64,000 bases of DNA from Caprella mutica (Eukaryota; Arthropoda; Malacostraca; Amphipoda; Caprellidae): positions 124,001-188,000 of the forward strand of contig CANNZV010001592.1 in the NCBI GenBank assembly GCA_947561585.1, read 5' to 3'. The notes beneath the pieces are model-generated. The model did not search any database and was not told the DNA's origin. It was given only the letters and a program-made list of their open reading frames with translations. This document shows positions 23,085-35,312 of this stretch, piece by piece (position 1 is the first letter of the stretch; each line of letters opens with the position of its first letter). Position numbers and translations under genes: made by a program.

Positions 23085-23314
23085 GGGTCACGCAGGTAAG
23101 TTGCGGCCCTTTAATTTTTAATTGCGGCCATCTCAAGAGAGTCTCTAAAACAATCAAAACTGAAATTACATTAAAATGTTGCATAACTATCAAAAGAAAC
23201 ACAGTGCATTCTATAATTTATTAATTTAAGTTTTTACGTGTGTTTTGAATGTATGATGTTTCTGTTATAAGAGGCCGCAGTTAGTCAGCGTGCCGCAATT
23301 TACCTGCTTGACCC
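23085..23314. mobile_element. TA-target MITE (GGGTCA..TTGCGGCC ends), copy 1
   Basis: 230 bp flanked by TA. Left end GGGTCACGCAGGTAAGTTGC, right end (reversed) GGGTCAAGCAGGTAAATTGC. It interrupts the arm at 22866-23084: removing it with one TA gives GACATACTCTC, matching AACATACTCTG in the intact fold-back at about 21760, so it is a clean nested insertion. Confidence 0.9.
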
Positions 23315-23406
23315 TACTCTCATAGTAACACTCATACATGGTACAAACGGAAAAAGAGATCTCTACGAACACTTTACCAGTTTCTACTTTCTGCAGACTT
23401 AATATA

Positions 23407-24594
23407 GGGTCAAGCAGGTAAATTGCGGCACACTAACTAATTGCGGCACACTAACTAATTGCGGCCCAGTTTGTATTTGGTGCACTGAACTCCTGACTTT
23501 TTCAGAAATCTGAGAAATAGCTGCCAACATTTTTCATCAATTTGTCTAGTCCTCCAACATTTTTCCAGTTTCCCTCCAAAAATTAATGGTAATATAGGAA
23601 TTAATAGCTAAATATCCTCCAACATTGCATGAATTTTTTACTTGAGAAATTGAATATCTCCCGACATATCATTGGAATTTTCCACCAATTACAATCTGAA
23701 TTGCGGCCTCAAAATTAGTCTTATATATTTCATAATATTTGAAAAAATTGAACTCAGCAAGCTTTACAAATACTAAACACTAGTAAACAGGGTTAATCAT
23801 TATTAATAAACTCCGCAGTTGAGTATTCATGAGTAACTCTGTTAGAATTTGAGTTTTCCACTCTGGGCCTCTAACAACAGAAACATCATAGCTTTAAAAC
23901 AGTGCGTTAAAAACTTAAATTAATAAACTATAGCATGTACTGCTCTTCTTTTGATAGCTATGCCAACCAGTCTGCAGAATATCTGAATATGGAACATTTT
24001 TCCAAGACTCTCTGTAGTTTTTAATTGAATTTTTAGATATTTGAGATCTCTGTGGGAGATTTTGAATTAATTCCTATGTTACTATTAATTTAGCTGCAGG
24101 AGATTTTGAATAATTCCATGTTACTATTAATTAATTTAACTGCGGGAGATTCTGAATCTGCTACCGAGAGTCAGAGAGTATTGAGTAACTGTTTCTCAAA
24201 TTAAAATCTCTGCGGGACTCAGTCTGTATTTCGTGGTAAATTACACCGACATGTCGGTGGAATTTTCCACCCTTTGAAACAGAAAATAATATTCTAATTC
24301 TGGCAAAATCGGTGGATTTTTAGCTAATTATTCCTATGTTACCATTAATTTTCGGTGGAAAAATGGGTAAATGTTGGTGGATTAGCCAAATTACTGGAAA
24401 TTTATGGTGGATTTTTTCAGCTTTTTCAAAAAGTCAGTGAAATTTTGTGCACCAAATACAGACTGGTGCGGGAGAGAAGAGACACATTCAGCAGACTGGT
24501 ATGCCAGTAATGAATTTCGGTTCAGAATGTTTTAAGACTCTCTTGAGAGGGCCGCAATTAAAAATTAATGGGCCGCAATTTACCTGTGTGACCC
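23407..24594. mobile_element. TA-target element (GGGTCA..TTGCGGCC ends), copy 2
   Basis: 1,188 bp flanked by TA. Its left end resembles the right end of the 23085 copy (GGGTCAAGCAGGTAAATTGC) and its right end the left one (GGGTCACACAGGTAAATTGC), so the two lie in opposite orientation. A unit TAACTAATTGCGGC is repeated at the left end. The interior contains further inverted arms (CCAACATTTTTCC against GGTAAATGTTGGTGG) and no recognisable protein. Confidence 0.88.
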
Positions 24595-25449
24595 TACTTA
24601 AATAAAAGAAACATTTAAATTAATTAAAGATTTGTCTCATGATCTCATCAGATTCAGACTCATTTGAGACCAGACTGCAGAAACTAATAAAGTGATCACA
24701 CATAAAATGATAAATCTTCTCTTTTGCCCTCTGCCTTCAGTAAAACACATGTAGGTATATAAATGTAGAAAAAAAATTAAAATGGTTTACACCGAGGATG
24801 TCCCATATTCTGCAGACTGGATTAGAGATTCTCCAATTTGAGCTCAGAGCCTTTGAAAAAATGTACCAAGTACTGCTTAATGGTAGTCTCCAGTACTTGA
24901 ATACTAAATCCTATAATTTAAAAAATTAAAATAATGAAATTACATAAGGGAAAGATAAACCGAACCCATGACCTTACCTTTCAATCAAGGATTATTAAAT
25001 ATTGGACCTTGGTCACAAACTCTTATATAATTTATAATGTAAACAAACCGGCAGTCTGCTAAACATTGGCAGTAGTGACAATGGAGCCATTTCCTACTTG
25101 TGACGTCATCACAGCAAAATGATATGAAGTTAAGGGTATTTTAACTAAACAGTTATGCAAACTTATTACTACTATATATACAATTACAGAAATATATATT
25201 CTTTGCTTTGTATCCTGATAAGTCTCTATTTTTTATATTTGTAGGTTGCTTTTGTGACGTCACGTAAGCAAAATAATAAATTGTCATTACTTTTCAGAAG
25301 GTAAAGTGGAACAAAGACTCAACATCAAATTTATTGAGACTAGTGGCTGTCAAGTTAAAACTTCATTAATATTCCTATATAACTTTTAATTATCAGATGG
25401 TAATTGTTACTTTGTATTACTAATTTCATTTGGTGTATGCATTTATTAA
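24595..25449. other. AT-rich stretch, no gene seen
   Basis: Two TGACGTCA palindromes at 25101 and 25255. CCCATATTCTGCAGACTGG at 24808 inversely matches CCCAGTCTGCAGAATATGGG at 22212. No gene or RNA gene supported. Confidence 0.45.
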
Positions 25450-25690
25450 GTTTTCTGTGGCCGTAATTACCTTCGCAAAATTGTGGAAGGGTATGTTTCG
25501 ATTGGCAATATTTAATTATATATTTGTAATCTTGTTAATCGCTTAACTCAAAAATTATTTTACATAATTACCTGAAATTAAGTGGTACGATTGTTCATTA
25601 TCCAGGAAGCACTTGATTAGAGTTTTGGTGCGATCGGGTCAAGGTCATTTATATGTAGCGGCGAAGGTATGCGCTGCACGAAAGTTCTTT
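25450..25690 (+). repeat. Dispersed repeat with GGTCAAGGTCA motif, partial
   Basis: Begins GGCCGTAATTACCTTCGCA, holds CGATCGGGTCAAGGTCATTT and ends TGTAGCGGCGAAGGTATGCG. The same organisation occurs at 29680-30245 and, inverted, at 46800-47340. The GGCGAAGGTATGCGC ending here may be a true terminus. Confidence 0.65.
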
Positions 25691-26299
25691 CTAGTTAAAA
25701 TAGTATTAAAAGAGGTTAGCTATATCCACACTTTCATTCGTTTTAACAGTTTCCATATTTGATAGATTTATGCTTTAGTGATTTTAAATTACTAGTTTAG
25801 CAGTTACTAAGCAGTACTTCAGCCCAAAAATAAGATACCGTAGATAGAGTATATTGGTATCTCTTATTTTAATCAATAGATTAAACCGTAGGCTACATAC
25901 TCAGATAAAATATCGATCAGTAGAACTCTATTGATTTGCAATATCATTTTAATAAATTTATCAGGGACTAGATCACCTATTATTTAATGATTATGAAAAG
26001 TGAACTATTTGAATCGAAGTGAAGCACACTTATCCACCGTTTTCTTTATTTTTTCATTCTGGATACAAAACACTAATACGACGATGTAACCTGCCGAAGA
26101 ACAAAATACAAATCGATAAAATAGAGAATAAGAGAACTAAAATCTTCGACAAATCACAATAATAATACAAAATTAATTATATAAAATATGACCTATCCTT
26201 ACTTAATGTATTACTTAGTATAACAAACAATATGATAAATGTAATCACATTAACTGTGCATTAATATGTACCAAGGTATTCGATGATTTCGATCCTCTC

Positions 26300-26830
26300 A
26301 ACATAGGCATAGTAAACAGAATAGTATAGTACCCCAGTTACATGTATTATTCAAATTTATTCTGGGTAGGCTGTGACGTCATGTATGTAAACAAGAGGTC
26401 ACGTCATAGTAAACAGAATTGCTGTGGGTCACGTGGAATAGAGAATTAAGATGGCGGCCAACGCGACCGATCTGACTAATGATATACCTAATTATCTTGA
26501 ATAAATCGTCTTCTTCCAAGACTAAAAATTTGTTACTATTTTGGGTGTAAAAAGACCAGTAGCAATTTCATCAACAGTCATTTTTTAATTTTCGTCCGTA
26601 TGACTATAAAGATTGGATAATAGCATGCGGAAATTTGTGGAATTGAAAAAATATCACCGAAAACGTTATTTAACAAAAGTTGGGTGTGTTGCAGCCATCT
26701 TTTATGTTTGTACTGTACGTACAAACGTACGCACCATTGTTGACATGTGACGTCACAGCCTACCGGGACACGCGTAATATCCCCCCTATAGCTCTGGGAT
26801 ACTATATGTTCTCTGTACTGTGACATAGGT
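26300..26830. mobile_element. Fold-back element with promoter-like motifs
   Basis: Inverted arms share GGTAGGCTGTGACGTCA and AAGATGGC(G/T)GC (left 26365-26462, right 26690-26765), and outer parts share ATAGTAT..CCCAG. AAGATGGCGGC is the YY1-type consensus and TGACGTCA the CRE. The centre is about 230 bp of AT-rich DNA with a weak - strand open frame of 82 codons that I do not recognise. Confidence 0.65.
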
Positions 26831-27713
26831 AACCAGGTAGGTAGGTACCACGAATGTATGTGCGGCTAACTTAAAAAAACAATACATCTTGTAATACATA
26901 TGAAAATAATATTATTCAGTTAAGTAAATCTACTCTACAATCAAAATAACTTACAATGTATGGCTGTTTACTGGGTTATTGATCTTTCGTGATTAACACA
27001 ACACCTCACAGGTTGAGGATTAATGACTTACTAATTTACTGGTGTACGGTGGTTATCATTTCTAACGAAATATCATACAGAGAGGGGAGAAAATCCTACT
27101 TTTAATAACAACAAAACATATTAAAAAGAAAGTTTTAAACAATATAATATTGGAAATAACTTATCTTTCAGTAAAATGAGCAATAGATTTTAAAATATAT
27201 ATAACGTATCAGAATTACTGGAATTAATTTTGATTTCAATAACTGCATGAAAACTTGAGGGTTTGTGGGAAAATTAATTTTTCTTACACTTAGAACATTG
27301 CTAATTTAGTGAAAAAATTCTGCGAACATATCTCGATAATTTGAATTTTCCTTCTTTAAGTTAACTAGCCTATTTACGCTGATAAGTTTTCGAAGCTATG
27401 GTTTCTTCTTGGTTTGTCTAATATTATTTACCTGAGGAATTTCGATTAAATATCGAGAACGCTCCAAATTAATAGAAAACAAACTGATTAAATTTTGGAA
27501 GATAATGTTAGAAAGATTGTGGCATATGTTGGCACAGTACAATTATGTGAATTTGTCGTATGTAAAGCATGCTATAATTATTTTATTCATTATATAAATA
27601 TTATTAGATCGATCATTCAATTAAACCGAATAGAATAAATTCCTTTTTCCCTTTCAACAACGTAATAAATTACTTCTCATAATGGTAATGATTCTTATCA
27701 TTGTTTTTCAAGG
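26831..27713. other. AT-rich stretch upstream of the 268-residue gene
   Basis: No gene or element seen. It ends in a possible acceptor (CATTGTTTTTCAAG at 27713) that could begin the exon of the downstream gene, so part of this may be promoter or intron. Confidence 0.4.
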
Positions 27714-27846
27714 CTGATTTCAAAGTCATTCTCTGGCTTCAGAATCCGTACAAAAATCACACTACAGGCTATTAGTAGAGAGGATTTGTTCTCACTTTAC
27801 CTCTTGGTTTCAACTTGTCAACATCTGCCTTGAAAATCTGAACAAA

Positions 27847-28653
27847 ATGTTCCCTGCTATTATATCACCAACTTTGAGTCCAATTCACCAGACGAAGGAA
27901 TTAAGAAACTTGACACGAAGACCCCGAGTGTTCGGCAATGAAAACTACACTAATATAAGTTCTTGTAGTGACCCTATGATATCAAAGGGACGTCTAACTA
28001 TGAATAACTTTCGTGTAAACGCAGCACCCTTCGATACATCTTCAGACGAAGAAGAGGACATGAAGAGTATACTTCATCAACGGAGATTTCGGCCATTAAC
28101 AAAATCCAGAAGTGTTGAAAGCGAACCCAGTTCGGATGAAGTTAATTCCAAGTTTCAAAACAGTGAGGATGATCTAGCAACAGTTTATTCTTCAGTCTTG
28201 TGCTCTCCAAGAACACACAGACTGTCAAAACTTTCCTCACCCATGAAACTACCCGGAAAATCAATAAAATCTTTCATGAGTCATCACCTTTCTCCTAAAA
28301 CTCCAAAGAAAGAGCTGCCTAGTGCACCACAGAATCCAATGTGGCCAAATTCGATAACTACTTATGCCAGGGGTGTCACGACAGCTAGGACCCCGCCGAA
28401 CATCATCCTATCGCCCAAAGAACCCTCCCTATCTTCCATGAGGACCCAGATGAAGCTACAGCAGCAGCAGGACATCAGAGAAGGGATGCAGGAGTTGTCA
28501 GAGTACCTAAGTTTGATGGAGTTGGAAGGAGATTGGAGACTGCGCAAAGGAGACTTTGAACTTAGCGATGATTCACCGAGTGGAAGTAATGTTAGTGAAG
28601 AAACTTTTGTCAACTTGAAGGATTTTGAAGAGAATGGAGAGTATGACGTATAA
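27847..28653 (+). CDS. Unrecognised 268-residue acidic/serine-rich protein
   Basis: One open exon; an in-frame TGA two codons before the ATG (TGA ACA AAA ATG) fixes the start, and AACAAAATG is a good insect initiation context. The protein has no signal peptide or membrane segment. It is rich in Ser, Pro and Lys, with an acidic patch near 59-64 (SSDEEED), SP and TP sites (LSPKTPKK near 148), a helix-prone Gln/Met/Leu stretch at about 195-220, and an acidic C-terminus with SEETFVNLKDF. That last run fits the [FWY]xx[LIV] core preceded by acidic residues used to bind Atg8 proteins, but such short motifs are common by chance. It reads as a disordered, phosphorylatable nuclear or cytoplasmic regulator. 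Codon use and absence of repeats make it credible as a gene. I do not recognise the family. Confidence 0.8.
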   Translation: MFPAIISPTLSPIHQTKELRNLTRRPRVFGNENYTNISSCSDPMISKGRLTMNNFRVNAAPFDTSSDEEEDMKSILHQRRFRPLTKSRSVESEPSSDEVNSKFQNSEDDLATVYSSVLCSPRTHRLSKLSSPMKLPGKSIKSFMSHHLSPKTPKKELPSAPQNPMWPNSITTYARGVTTARTPPNIILSPKEPSLSSMRTQMKLQQQQDIREGMQELSEYLSLMELEGDWRLRKGDFELSDDSPSGSNVSEETFVNLKDFEENGEYDV

Positions 28654-29204
28654 AAATATATAATTTTCGGTCAACGGTTTTGCAATTTCGTATTTAAAAT
28701 TTTAAATGTACAACTATATATATATTACAGTAATGTATGTTTATTTAGAAACATATAATGATGTCACTATATCCATCAATACTTTTAATTTGTTTTGCAA
28801 AAACTCTACTTCCAAGAAACACTTTCTGGCTTGTTCATGTTGTAATAAATTTTAGAAATAATTAATTACACTTATATTTATAATTAATCTAATTGTATAG
28901 CTATAGTTAAGCTAGTCATTTTCATGGATAATCCTTGTGTGATAATTGTAAATATTTAAATAAGTTTTATAAATTTATGAATAAGTCTCACCTACATTAG
29001 GAATTGATATTTTCTATGTCTAAAATTCACAGAAAACTATATATAATTCATGTACAACTAATCAAAATATTGTGAATTTTTTTCCTTCTCCAAAAAACTT
29101 ATGGGTGTATTAAATACATTCCTGGCTATCAGAGGTGGATGAAAGAAAAAAAGAGGCTTCTTCTGCGTCCTGAACTATTGGGATTGGCATTATTTAAAGT
29201 TTTT
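28654..29204 (+). other. Probable 3' UTR and flank of the 268-residue gene
   Basis: AT-rich, with AATAAA at 28844-28849 as the first plausible polyadenylation signal. Beyond about 28900 nothing is supported. Confidence 0.45.
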
Positions 29205-29545
29205 TGGTCATTTTTTTAACGCTACTTGCAGTTTTAGAGGATAGCGCTAGGGTTATGCTCTTCAACTAAGGTCTTACATTTTGGGCTAGGTAGGCTTCAT
29301 ACTTTCACCTCTTCGTTTTCCTTTTCCATCCGGTGCTCTTGATGTCCCTATTCATCACAGTCCATGGTATGAAAGTGCATTCACAGAGTAGCTTTTATGC
29401 ATCCACTAGCTTTTTCACCAACGGTGTTCAGTGACTTTTCTCATGGCAACTTTAATTTTCAATGCACCTTACATCCTCATGTAATTAATTTCCTTTTAAC
29501 GTCAGCAATACAGATATTCTGAAGCAGACGTTAAACCCCTTCAAT
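29205..29545 (+). repeat. SINE-like dispersed repeat, longest + copy
   Basis: Starts near ACGCTACTTGCAGTTTTAGA, includes ATAGCGCTAGGGTTATGCTC and ends CAGACGTTAAACCCC. It matches 38870-39240 in inverted orientation over its whole length, and 9640, 16960 and 33940 in part. Confidence 0.8.
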
Positions 29546-29679
29546 TAATTATACTCTACTTCTAAATCATGATAAAAATCTAATGGTATAATCAAGTTTT
29601 TAATAAAAAGTATTCCAATCAATAATGTAGGACGATTATAACAATAATAATTTTAGTGGTCATATGCTTAATATACTGG

Positions 29680-30245
29680 TCACCTTCGCAGAATGCGGGA
29701 AGGTCATATTTTCATCGGCATTTATTTTGGGAGCGAGCCGGTCAAAGGTCAAGGTCTTGGTCATTTATAACTCAAAAGTATTGAACCATATTGCATGAAA
29801 CTTGGTGGGACGATTGGTCAAAATACAGGAACCATTTTGTTAGATTTTGGGAACGATCTGGTTGGTCAAAGATCAAGGTCAAGGCCATCTGTAACTAAAT
29901 AACTCCAAAAGTATTCAACCAAATTGTCTGAAATTTGATGGTACAATTAGTCAATGTCCAGGAACGATCTGGTAAAATACATAATAATAATAATCTTTAT
30001 TTAATAAAATAATTTACTATCATTACGCATCAGACAAATTTAAAAATATATTCAAGCCAATATGATGTTTTCCATTGTAGGCAAAGGAAAACTTTGGAAG
30101 CGATCCGGTCAAAGGTCAAGGTCATTTATAACTCAAAAAGTAGTGAACCAAATTGCATGATATTTGGTGAAACGATTGGTTATTATCCAGTTAGCATTTC
30201 ATCAAATTTTGGGAGAGAACGGGCTAAAGCGGGGGCGAAGGCCCG
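29680..30245 (+). repeat. Dispersed repeat with tandem GGTCAAAGGTCAAGGTCA modules
   Basis: Opens CACCTTCGCAGAATGCGGGA and contains three or four modules of about 100-120 bp: (GG)TCAAAGGTCAAGGTCA, TTTATAACTCAAAA, GTATTGAACCA, TTTGGTGGGACGATTGGT, CAGGAACGATCTGG. Related DNA lies at 25450 and, inverted, at 46800. A second element or insertion with AATAATAATAATC at 29980 interrupts it. Confidence 0.8.
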
Positions 30246-31249
30246 AGTTCACATAATCTAGTTTTATATTTTTCAGCCCTCAGCAAATGCGGAGAATTAC
30301 AAACTTGACATATAAATATAATACTATTTATAGGGAATTAAGAGTTATTTGTTTGCAGATTTTAATTGCTTTGAGCAAATTAAAAATTTGATTGTTATCG
30401 ATATCGTCGGCAAATATTAGTTTTTAGGGAAATCTGCTGATGGAAGCGAGACTAAGATTGTTTTTTATACTGCATGTGAAGTGTATTTTACTAGTATGCG
30501 TTTGATTGAGAGGTGAGTTGTTGCACCATAAAGCAGTGTTAACATTGTTAGTCAACATCTAAGTATTTCCCTAGGGATTCACCACAAAGTGTAGAACTTC
30601 ATCATGAAACGCTGTTTTCGCACTGAAATTAAGAAACTGACTGTGCTCTTTGGAACGACTACGCTTTATTGTCTCTGATGGTTCTGACACACAGATGATG
30701 GAGCTACTCTTCAAGTCCATATACGGTAGTCGGTAGAGTATCCATTCTTTTGCTTTTCCTGGATGCGAGCTCATATACGGTAAAGACATAAAGTAACCAT
30801 TTTTTTGCGGAAGTAGTAGGTACCGTAAAGGTAGATTGGAACTCTAATACAATTATTTCTTTGATTCTTCTCTTAGTTGTTTCTAAGAAAAGTTTTAATT
30901 TTTATATCGAATTGAATTTATTTTTTTAATATTTATATAAAAACCTATTTAAAAATCAATTTAGCTACATTTAACTATTATTTTTGTTTTGTATTTTAAG
31001 TAAAGATGAATGTCTCCTTAACTCCTTAACGAAGGGCGAAAAGATTTTTTTCATAATTTCAAATTTTATTTACTTATTGACATATAGCACCCTTTACATT
31101 AACCAACATCCCAGGGTCTTACATTTTTATATTTTATAGTTCATAAAAAGACGCTATATGGCCCGGAAAAGCTAAAAGATTCGAGGGCATCCTAACTAAG
31201 TAAAGCCTAAAAACTTTAAAAAATACAAAAAAATACTCAATTAATATTA
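30246..31249. other. Intergenic, no gene seen
   Basis: A 72-codon - strand open frame at 30571-30789 lacks recognisable content. CTCATATACGGT/ACCGTATATG-type words recur near 30715 and 30770. Nothing else supported. Confidence 0.4.
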
Positions 31250-33240
31250 GCAAGGTAGGGCAGACAAGAAATGAATGGTACTGATTTGGTGCTATAGTTT
31301 TTTGAAGCTATTGGGAATTTAGTAAATGTTTTCTATTTTGAAATTTAAATTTATTCAAGGAATTGAGATTCTAAAAAAGTGTTGATGCTATTCCAGTGAC
31401 TAGATGCTACATAAATTATACAAGATTGCGATTTGGATTTGTTATATCTAAGTAAAGTTATTTTGGAACTATTTCTGGCCAAATGTACATGCTGATTTGT
31501 ATGAGTATTAAAATAGGACTATAATCGGGAATAGGTAATGATTTGTACATATGTACACAAATTCTAAATTTAAAAAGATTTAATAGATCAAGTCGACCAA
31601 GATTTCTGTAAAGAGGCGAAGAATGAGAAAGATATTGGCTACAAGTAAGGATTCTAACAGTTTTCTAGTGCAGTGCAACCATTCCATTTCTAACATTAAT
31701 TGGAGAATTGAACCATACTTCTATGAGATATAAGTGATGAGGGTGGACAAGAGCAGAGTATAGCATAATCAAAATATTACGTGGTAAGAATGCAATAATT
31801 TTTGAGAGAATACCTACTGATTTAGAAATTTTAATTGTAGTACAGTTTATATGTTCCTCAAATCTAAGATTATTATCTAGAACAAGCCCTAAAAATTTAA
31901 CAGATTTGACACATTCAATCTCATTATCACATATTTTGACAAGGACAATCTATAAGACTTTCTGTAGGAAAATATTACATATTTAGTTTTATCAGTGTTT
32001 AACATAATTTTATTATTTTTGAACCACTCATTAACAATACTAAGTTCTGCATTAATTACACTGAAAATTTAGTAATTGGTCCCTAGGAATGTTACATGAA
32101 ATGGTGGAGTCATCTGCAAAAAGTGATAATTTAAAGAGCCTGGAACATAATGGAAAATCATTGATGAATATTAAAAATAAAAGTGGGCCAAGGATACTCC
32201 CTTGGGGCACTCCGCAGTTCACCTGTCGCTCCCCTGAGGATACATTATTTACAACAACACATTGACTTCGAGAGGACAAGTAGGAGCGAAACCATGACTG
32301 AGGAATGCCCCTTATACCATAAGAGTCTAGTTTATTTAATAGGAGAGTGTGCGAAACTGAATCAAATGCTTTACGGAAATCCAAAAGCATAGAAAAATAC
32401 AAATCACCTTCGTCAAGAGCATCGTACACACCTTGCAAAAAAGAGAGAACTTGCTTGAGATGTGCTGCGATTTTTACGGAAACCGAACTGGTCAGCATAC
32501 AGAATATCATGCAAATTTAAGTATTTAACCAATTGTCGATGAACTAATTTTTCATAAATCTTAGAAAAGTCGGACAGAATAGAAATAGGCCTGTAATTAC
32601 CAGCCACTTCTCCCTCCCTTATAAATAGGAACAACTTGAGCCTTTTTCAATGCTTATGGAAAAATACCACGAGATAAATATTTATTTATTAGTTGAAAAA
32701 AGTATTGGTGACAACAGTCAACAGATTTCCTAAATATTTTAGCATAAACGTAGGAAATTATTAGTACAAAAAGATTTATTTTTCAGTGACATAAATTGTT
32801 CTGTAGACATCATTATAATTCACAGGTGAGAAGAATAAAGTTATCAAAATTTGCAGGTTATCATTAGGCTGAAAGGAATTATTAATTTGTTCACCAATGG
32901 AACAAAAAACTTATTAAATTCATTAGCAACCGACAGGCTATCAGTAATTAACATATTTTCATCTCTCAGTTTTATACCTTTAGCCTGGTCCAGCACTCTA
33001 TTCCACCCGAGGATACAATTAACCAAGGTCCACGTTTTCTTCATATCCCCACCAAAACTAGTAAGCAATCTTTCATAATAGTTAAACTACTTCCTTCTGA
33101 TCTCCCCCGTAACCATATTTCTATACTTATTAAAAGCCTGTCTGTCCATCTTACCACATCTTAACAATAAATAGTTACGAGATACTGTATTTTTATGAGA
33201 GACCGTTATTGTTGACTAAAGTCATTAAATAGCCAGTGAG
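31250..33240 (-). mobile_element. Decayed non-LTR retrotransposon (LINE)
   Basis: Reading the - strand from 33200 downward gives, in order: the linker before the reverse transcriptase (KKTWTLVNCILG, VANEFNKFF; 32844-33068), a frame-shifted KALKKAQVVPIYKGG, NYRPISILSDFSKIYEKLV and QFGFRKNRSTSQ (32413-32634), then FSMLLDFRKAFDSVSH, GVPQGSILGPLLFLIFINDF and the catalytic FADDST (32052-32510), and finally thumb remnants (FLGLVLDNNLRFEEHIN-like with one stop, near 31850). At least two frameshifts and several stops make it inactive. No endonuclease is visible, so it is 5' truncated. Motif style fits the CR1/L2/Jockey group; the clade was not resolved. Confidence 0.9.
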
Positions 33241-33353
33241 TGATTGGCAATTTTTCGCATGACAGTTTTCCGGACACCAATTAAACTAGTGAGAAATGGG
33301 CAAGGTGTGAAAATGTTCATCTTTGTAGTTTTGACAGTTATATACACTGAGTA

Positions 33354-33605
33354 TATGAAGAGTTTGGTTCCAAAACGCGATAAACGCCACTTTTGAAAAA
33401 AATGAGTTTCCACCTAAATCAATATTGTATTTCGTCGGTATTGTGGATTTGAATTGTTTATGTTATTATAACCTCAATATGCTATGTGAATGATTGAAAC
33501 AGAAAATAGTGGTTTTCATCTTTGTACTTTCTTGGTAAAGAAAACACATTTTAACTCAAATTGATCAAAATGGATTTATAGCGTTTTGGAACCAAACTCT
33601 TCATA
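33354..33605. mobile_element. Fold-back MITE
   Basis: Inverted ends TATGAAGAGTTTGGTTCC..AAAACGC and GCGTTTTGGAACCAAACTCT..TCATA, about 36 bp each, with TA-rich flanks. About 180 bp of AT-rich interior has no coding signal. Confidence 0.85.
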
Positions 33606-33939
33606 TATAGGTATGGAGGGAGCATGCCATGCAAGGAAAAGTGATGCCAAAAAGTGGCGCCATGGGCGTGTCTTCCCCCAATGCACCCCTGCTACTGGTT
33701 TGAATGCCCTTCCTCCAATGCTCAGTGCTAATCGAGTAACAGTCGAGGGAGGTTATGCTGTTCTGTACTGTTTATAGCTATCACAATTTTGATAACAAAT
33801 TATTTTACCAATTGTGATGATATTTTATTTATGAAAACATATGTTGGCTTCTCATTCAATTTTATTATATTTATATTAAAAGTTAAATTAAAAAGGTTAA
33901 ACTATCATAATTGTTTTAATCACAACTCATTTTTAACAC

Positions 33940-34290
33940 TACTTTCTGGTTTAGAGGATAATGCTAATGTAGGCTTGCATGCTTCATTTACTATCTCCTC
34001 TCATTTTCCTCTTTAAGAGTTTTTGCTAGGTAGGAATTTACGTTTCATTAACTTAACATCAACTCTTCATTTTCCTCTTCCATCTGTCAGTTCCATTTTT
34101 AGCAACAACATTATTTTTAATTAAGTAACGGATTTTCTTCATACCTAAGCTTGGCCAACGAATCGTGGTAGATAAATTTGTTCACTGAGCCACTTTTCTT
34201 TCTGACTGACTCTTCGAGTCCCTTGTATCTAACTTACTTTTGATCTTAGCGATAAAGTTTTTTGTTCCGAAACAGACTTCAATTCTTTGA
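33940..34290 (+). repeat. SINE-like dispersed repeat, diverged copy
   Basis: Contains GGTTTAGAGGATAATGCTAA, TTTTGCTAGGTAGG, CATTTTCCTCTTCCATCTG, CTTTCTGACTGACTC, CCCTTGTATCTAA and a worn end CCGAAACAGACTTCAATTC, colinear with 29205-29545. Confidence 0.7.
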
Positions 34291-35229
34291 GGCATAAGAT
34301 TTGAGAATGATAAAGTACCAAGTTTCATAGGTGGTTTTTATCATTATATATTATTAAACTCAATAGTACTGAATCTAAATGAAAATAATATGCTGCATTA
34401 TAAATTTATAAGGTGGGAGATATTTAATCACACCATGCAACTTATGTTCATGAATGATATTTGTATGGTGATTTACGTATTATCCCATGTTATATATGTA
34501 ACAAAATAGGTAAGTTAAACCCCTTTCATATATATTAATTGCATTTGTACATAAAATACTTTTATTTTTCATTAACTTCCGTTATATGGTAATTAATACA
34601 TATATTTTCTCCTTGCTTATCAGATGTCAACAAGAGTTTAAATATTTTACATTCAATCTAATAGAATGATCAAGTCGTGACGTCACACTAAGTTTCTCGA
34701 TATAAGTGTATGGGCCATTGCTTTTTTTTTCTTAGAATGTAATTTAATCGCAAACGTTCGTGCAATAAATTAGTCGAAAATAGTCAGTGGCATTGTCTTT
34801 CTTTTTGAGAAGTATACGCTTTGACCAATGGATAAATTCTTATATTTTTTATGGTTTAATAGTATTTTTTGTTGTGAATTTATTATGATTTGAGCATACA
34901 TTCTCTCTGTTCATCTTGTTATTACTATAATAAAATTATAGTTTTAGTGAGATGTCAAAGTAAAGTTAGTAATCATAGAAATTATCTGTATTCGTAAGTA
35001 ACTATTGAATCTTTAAAAAAAAGGGGTTTCGAGAAGTGCATGAGGTAGAGCGAGTCTAACACGCACATCATCTCCTTTCCGTGCATTCTGTTAAACTGAT
35101 GTGTGTGGGAGGGGCGCCCTTGGTGTGTGGGAGGGGCGCACTTTTTGGCATCACTTTTGTCTGCGCTATGCTACCTCCATCTTTATATACACTCAGCGGT
35201 TATATATATATATAATATATACGTTTGTA
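34291..35229. other. AT-rich stretch, no gene seen
   Basis: A TGACGTCA at 34678, and a direct repeat GTGTGTGGGAGGGGCGC at 35101-35140. No gene supported. Confidence 0.4.
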
Positions 35230-35312
35230 ACATGTGACGTCACGTTATGTCTCTCTCTGATTGGCGGATATGGTCTCACTTAAATAATAATTTGGCCACT
35301 AGCGTCCAGATA
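35230..35312 (+). repeat. CRE + CCAAT module, copy 1
   Basis: ATGTGACGTCACGTTATGTC followed by TCTCTGATTGGC, then AATAATTTGGCCACTAGCGT. The same 80 bp recurs at 42888-42970 with few changes. Confidence 0.85.

Noticed and set aside
26578..26826. 82-codon - strand frame inside the palindromic element
   Set aside because: No recognisable motif; considered a THAP-like domain but the required Cys-Cys and Cys-His spacing is absent.
32183..32392. A 69-codon + strand frame
   Set aside because: Antisense shadow of the reverse-transcriptase remnant on the - strand.
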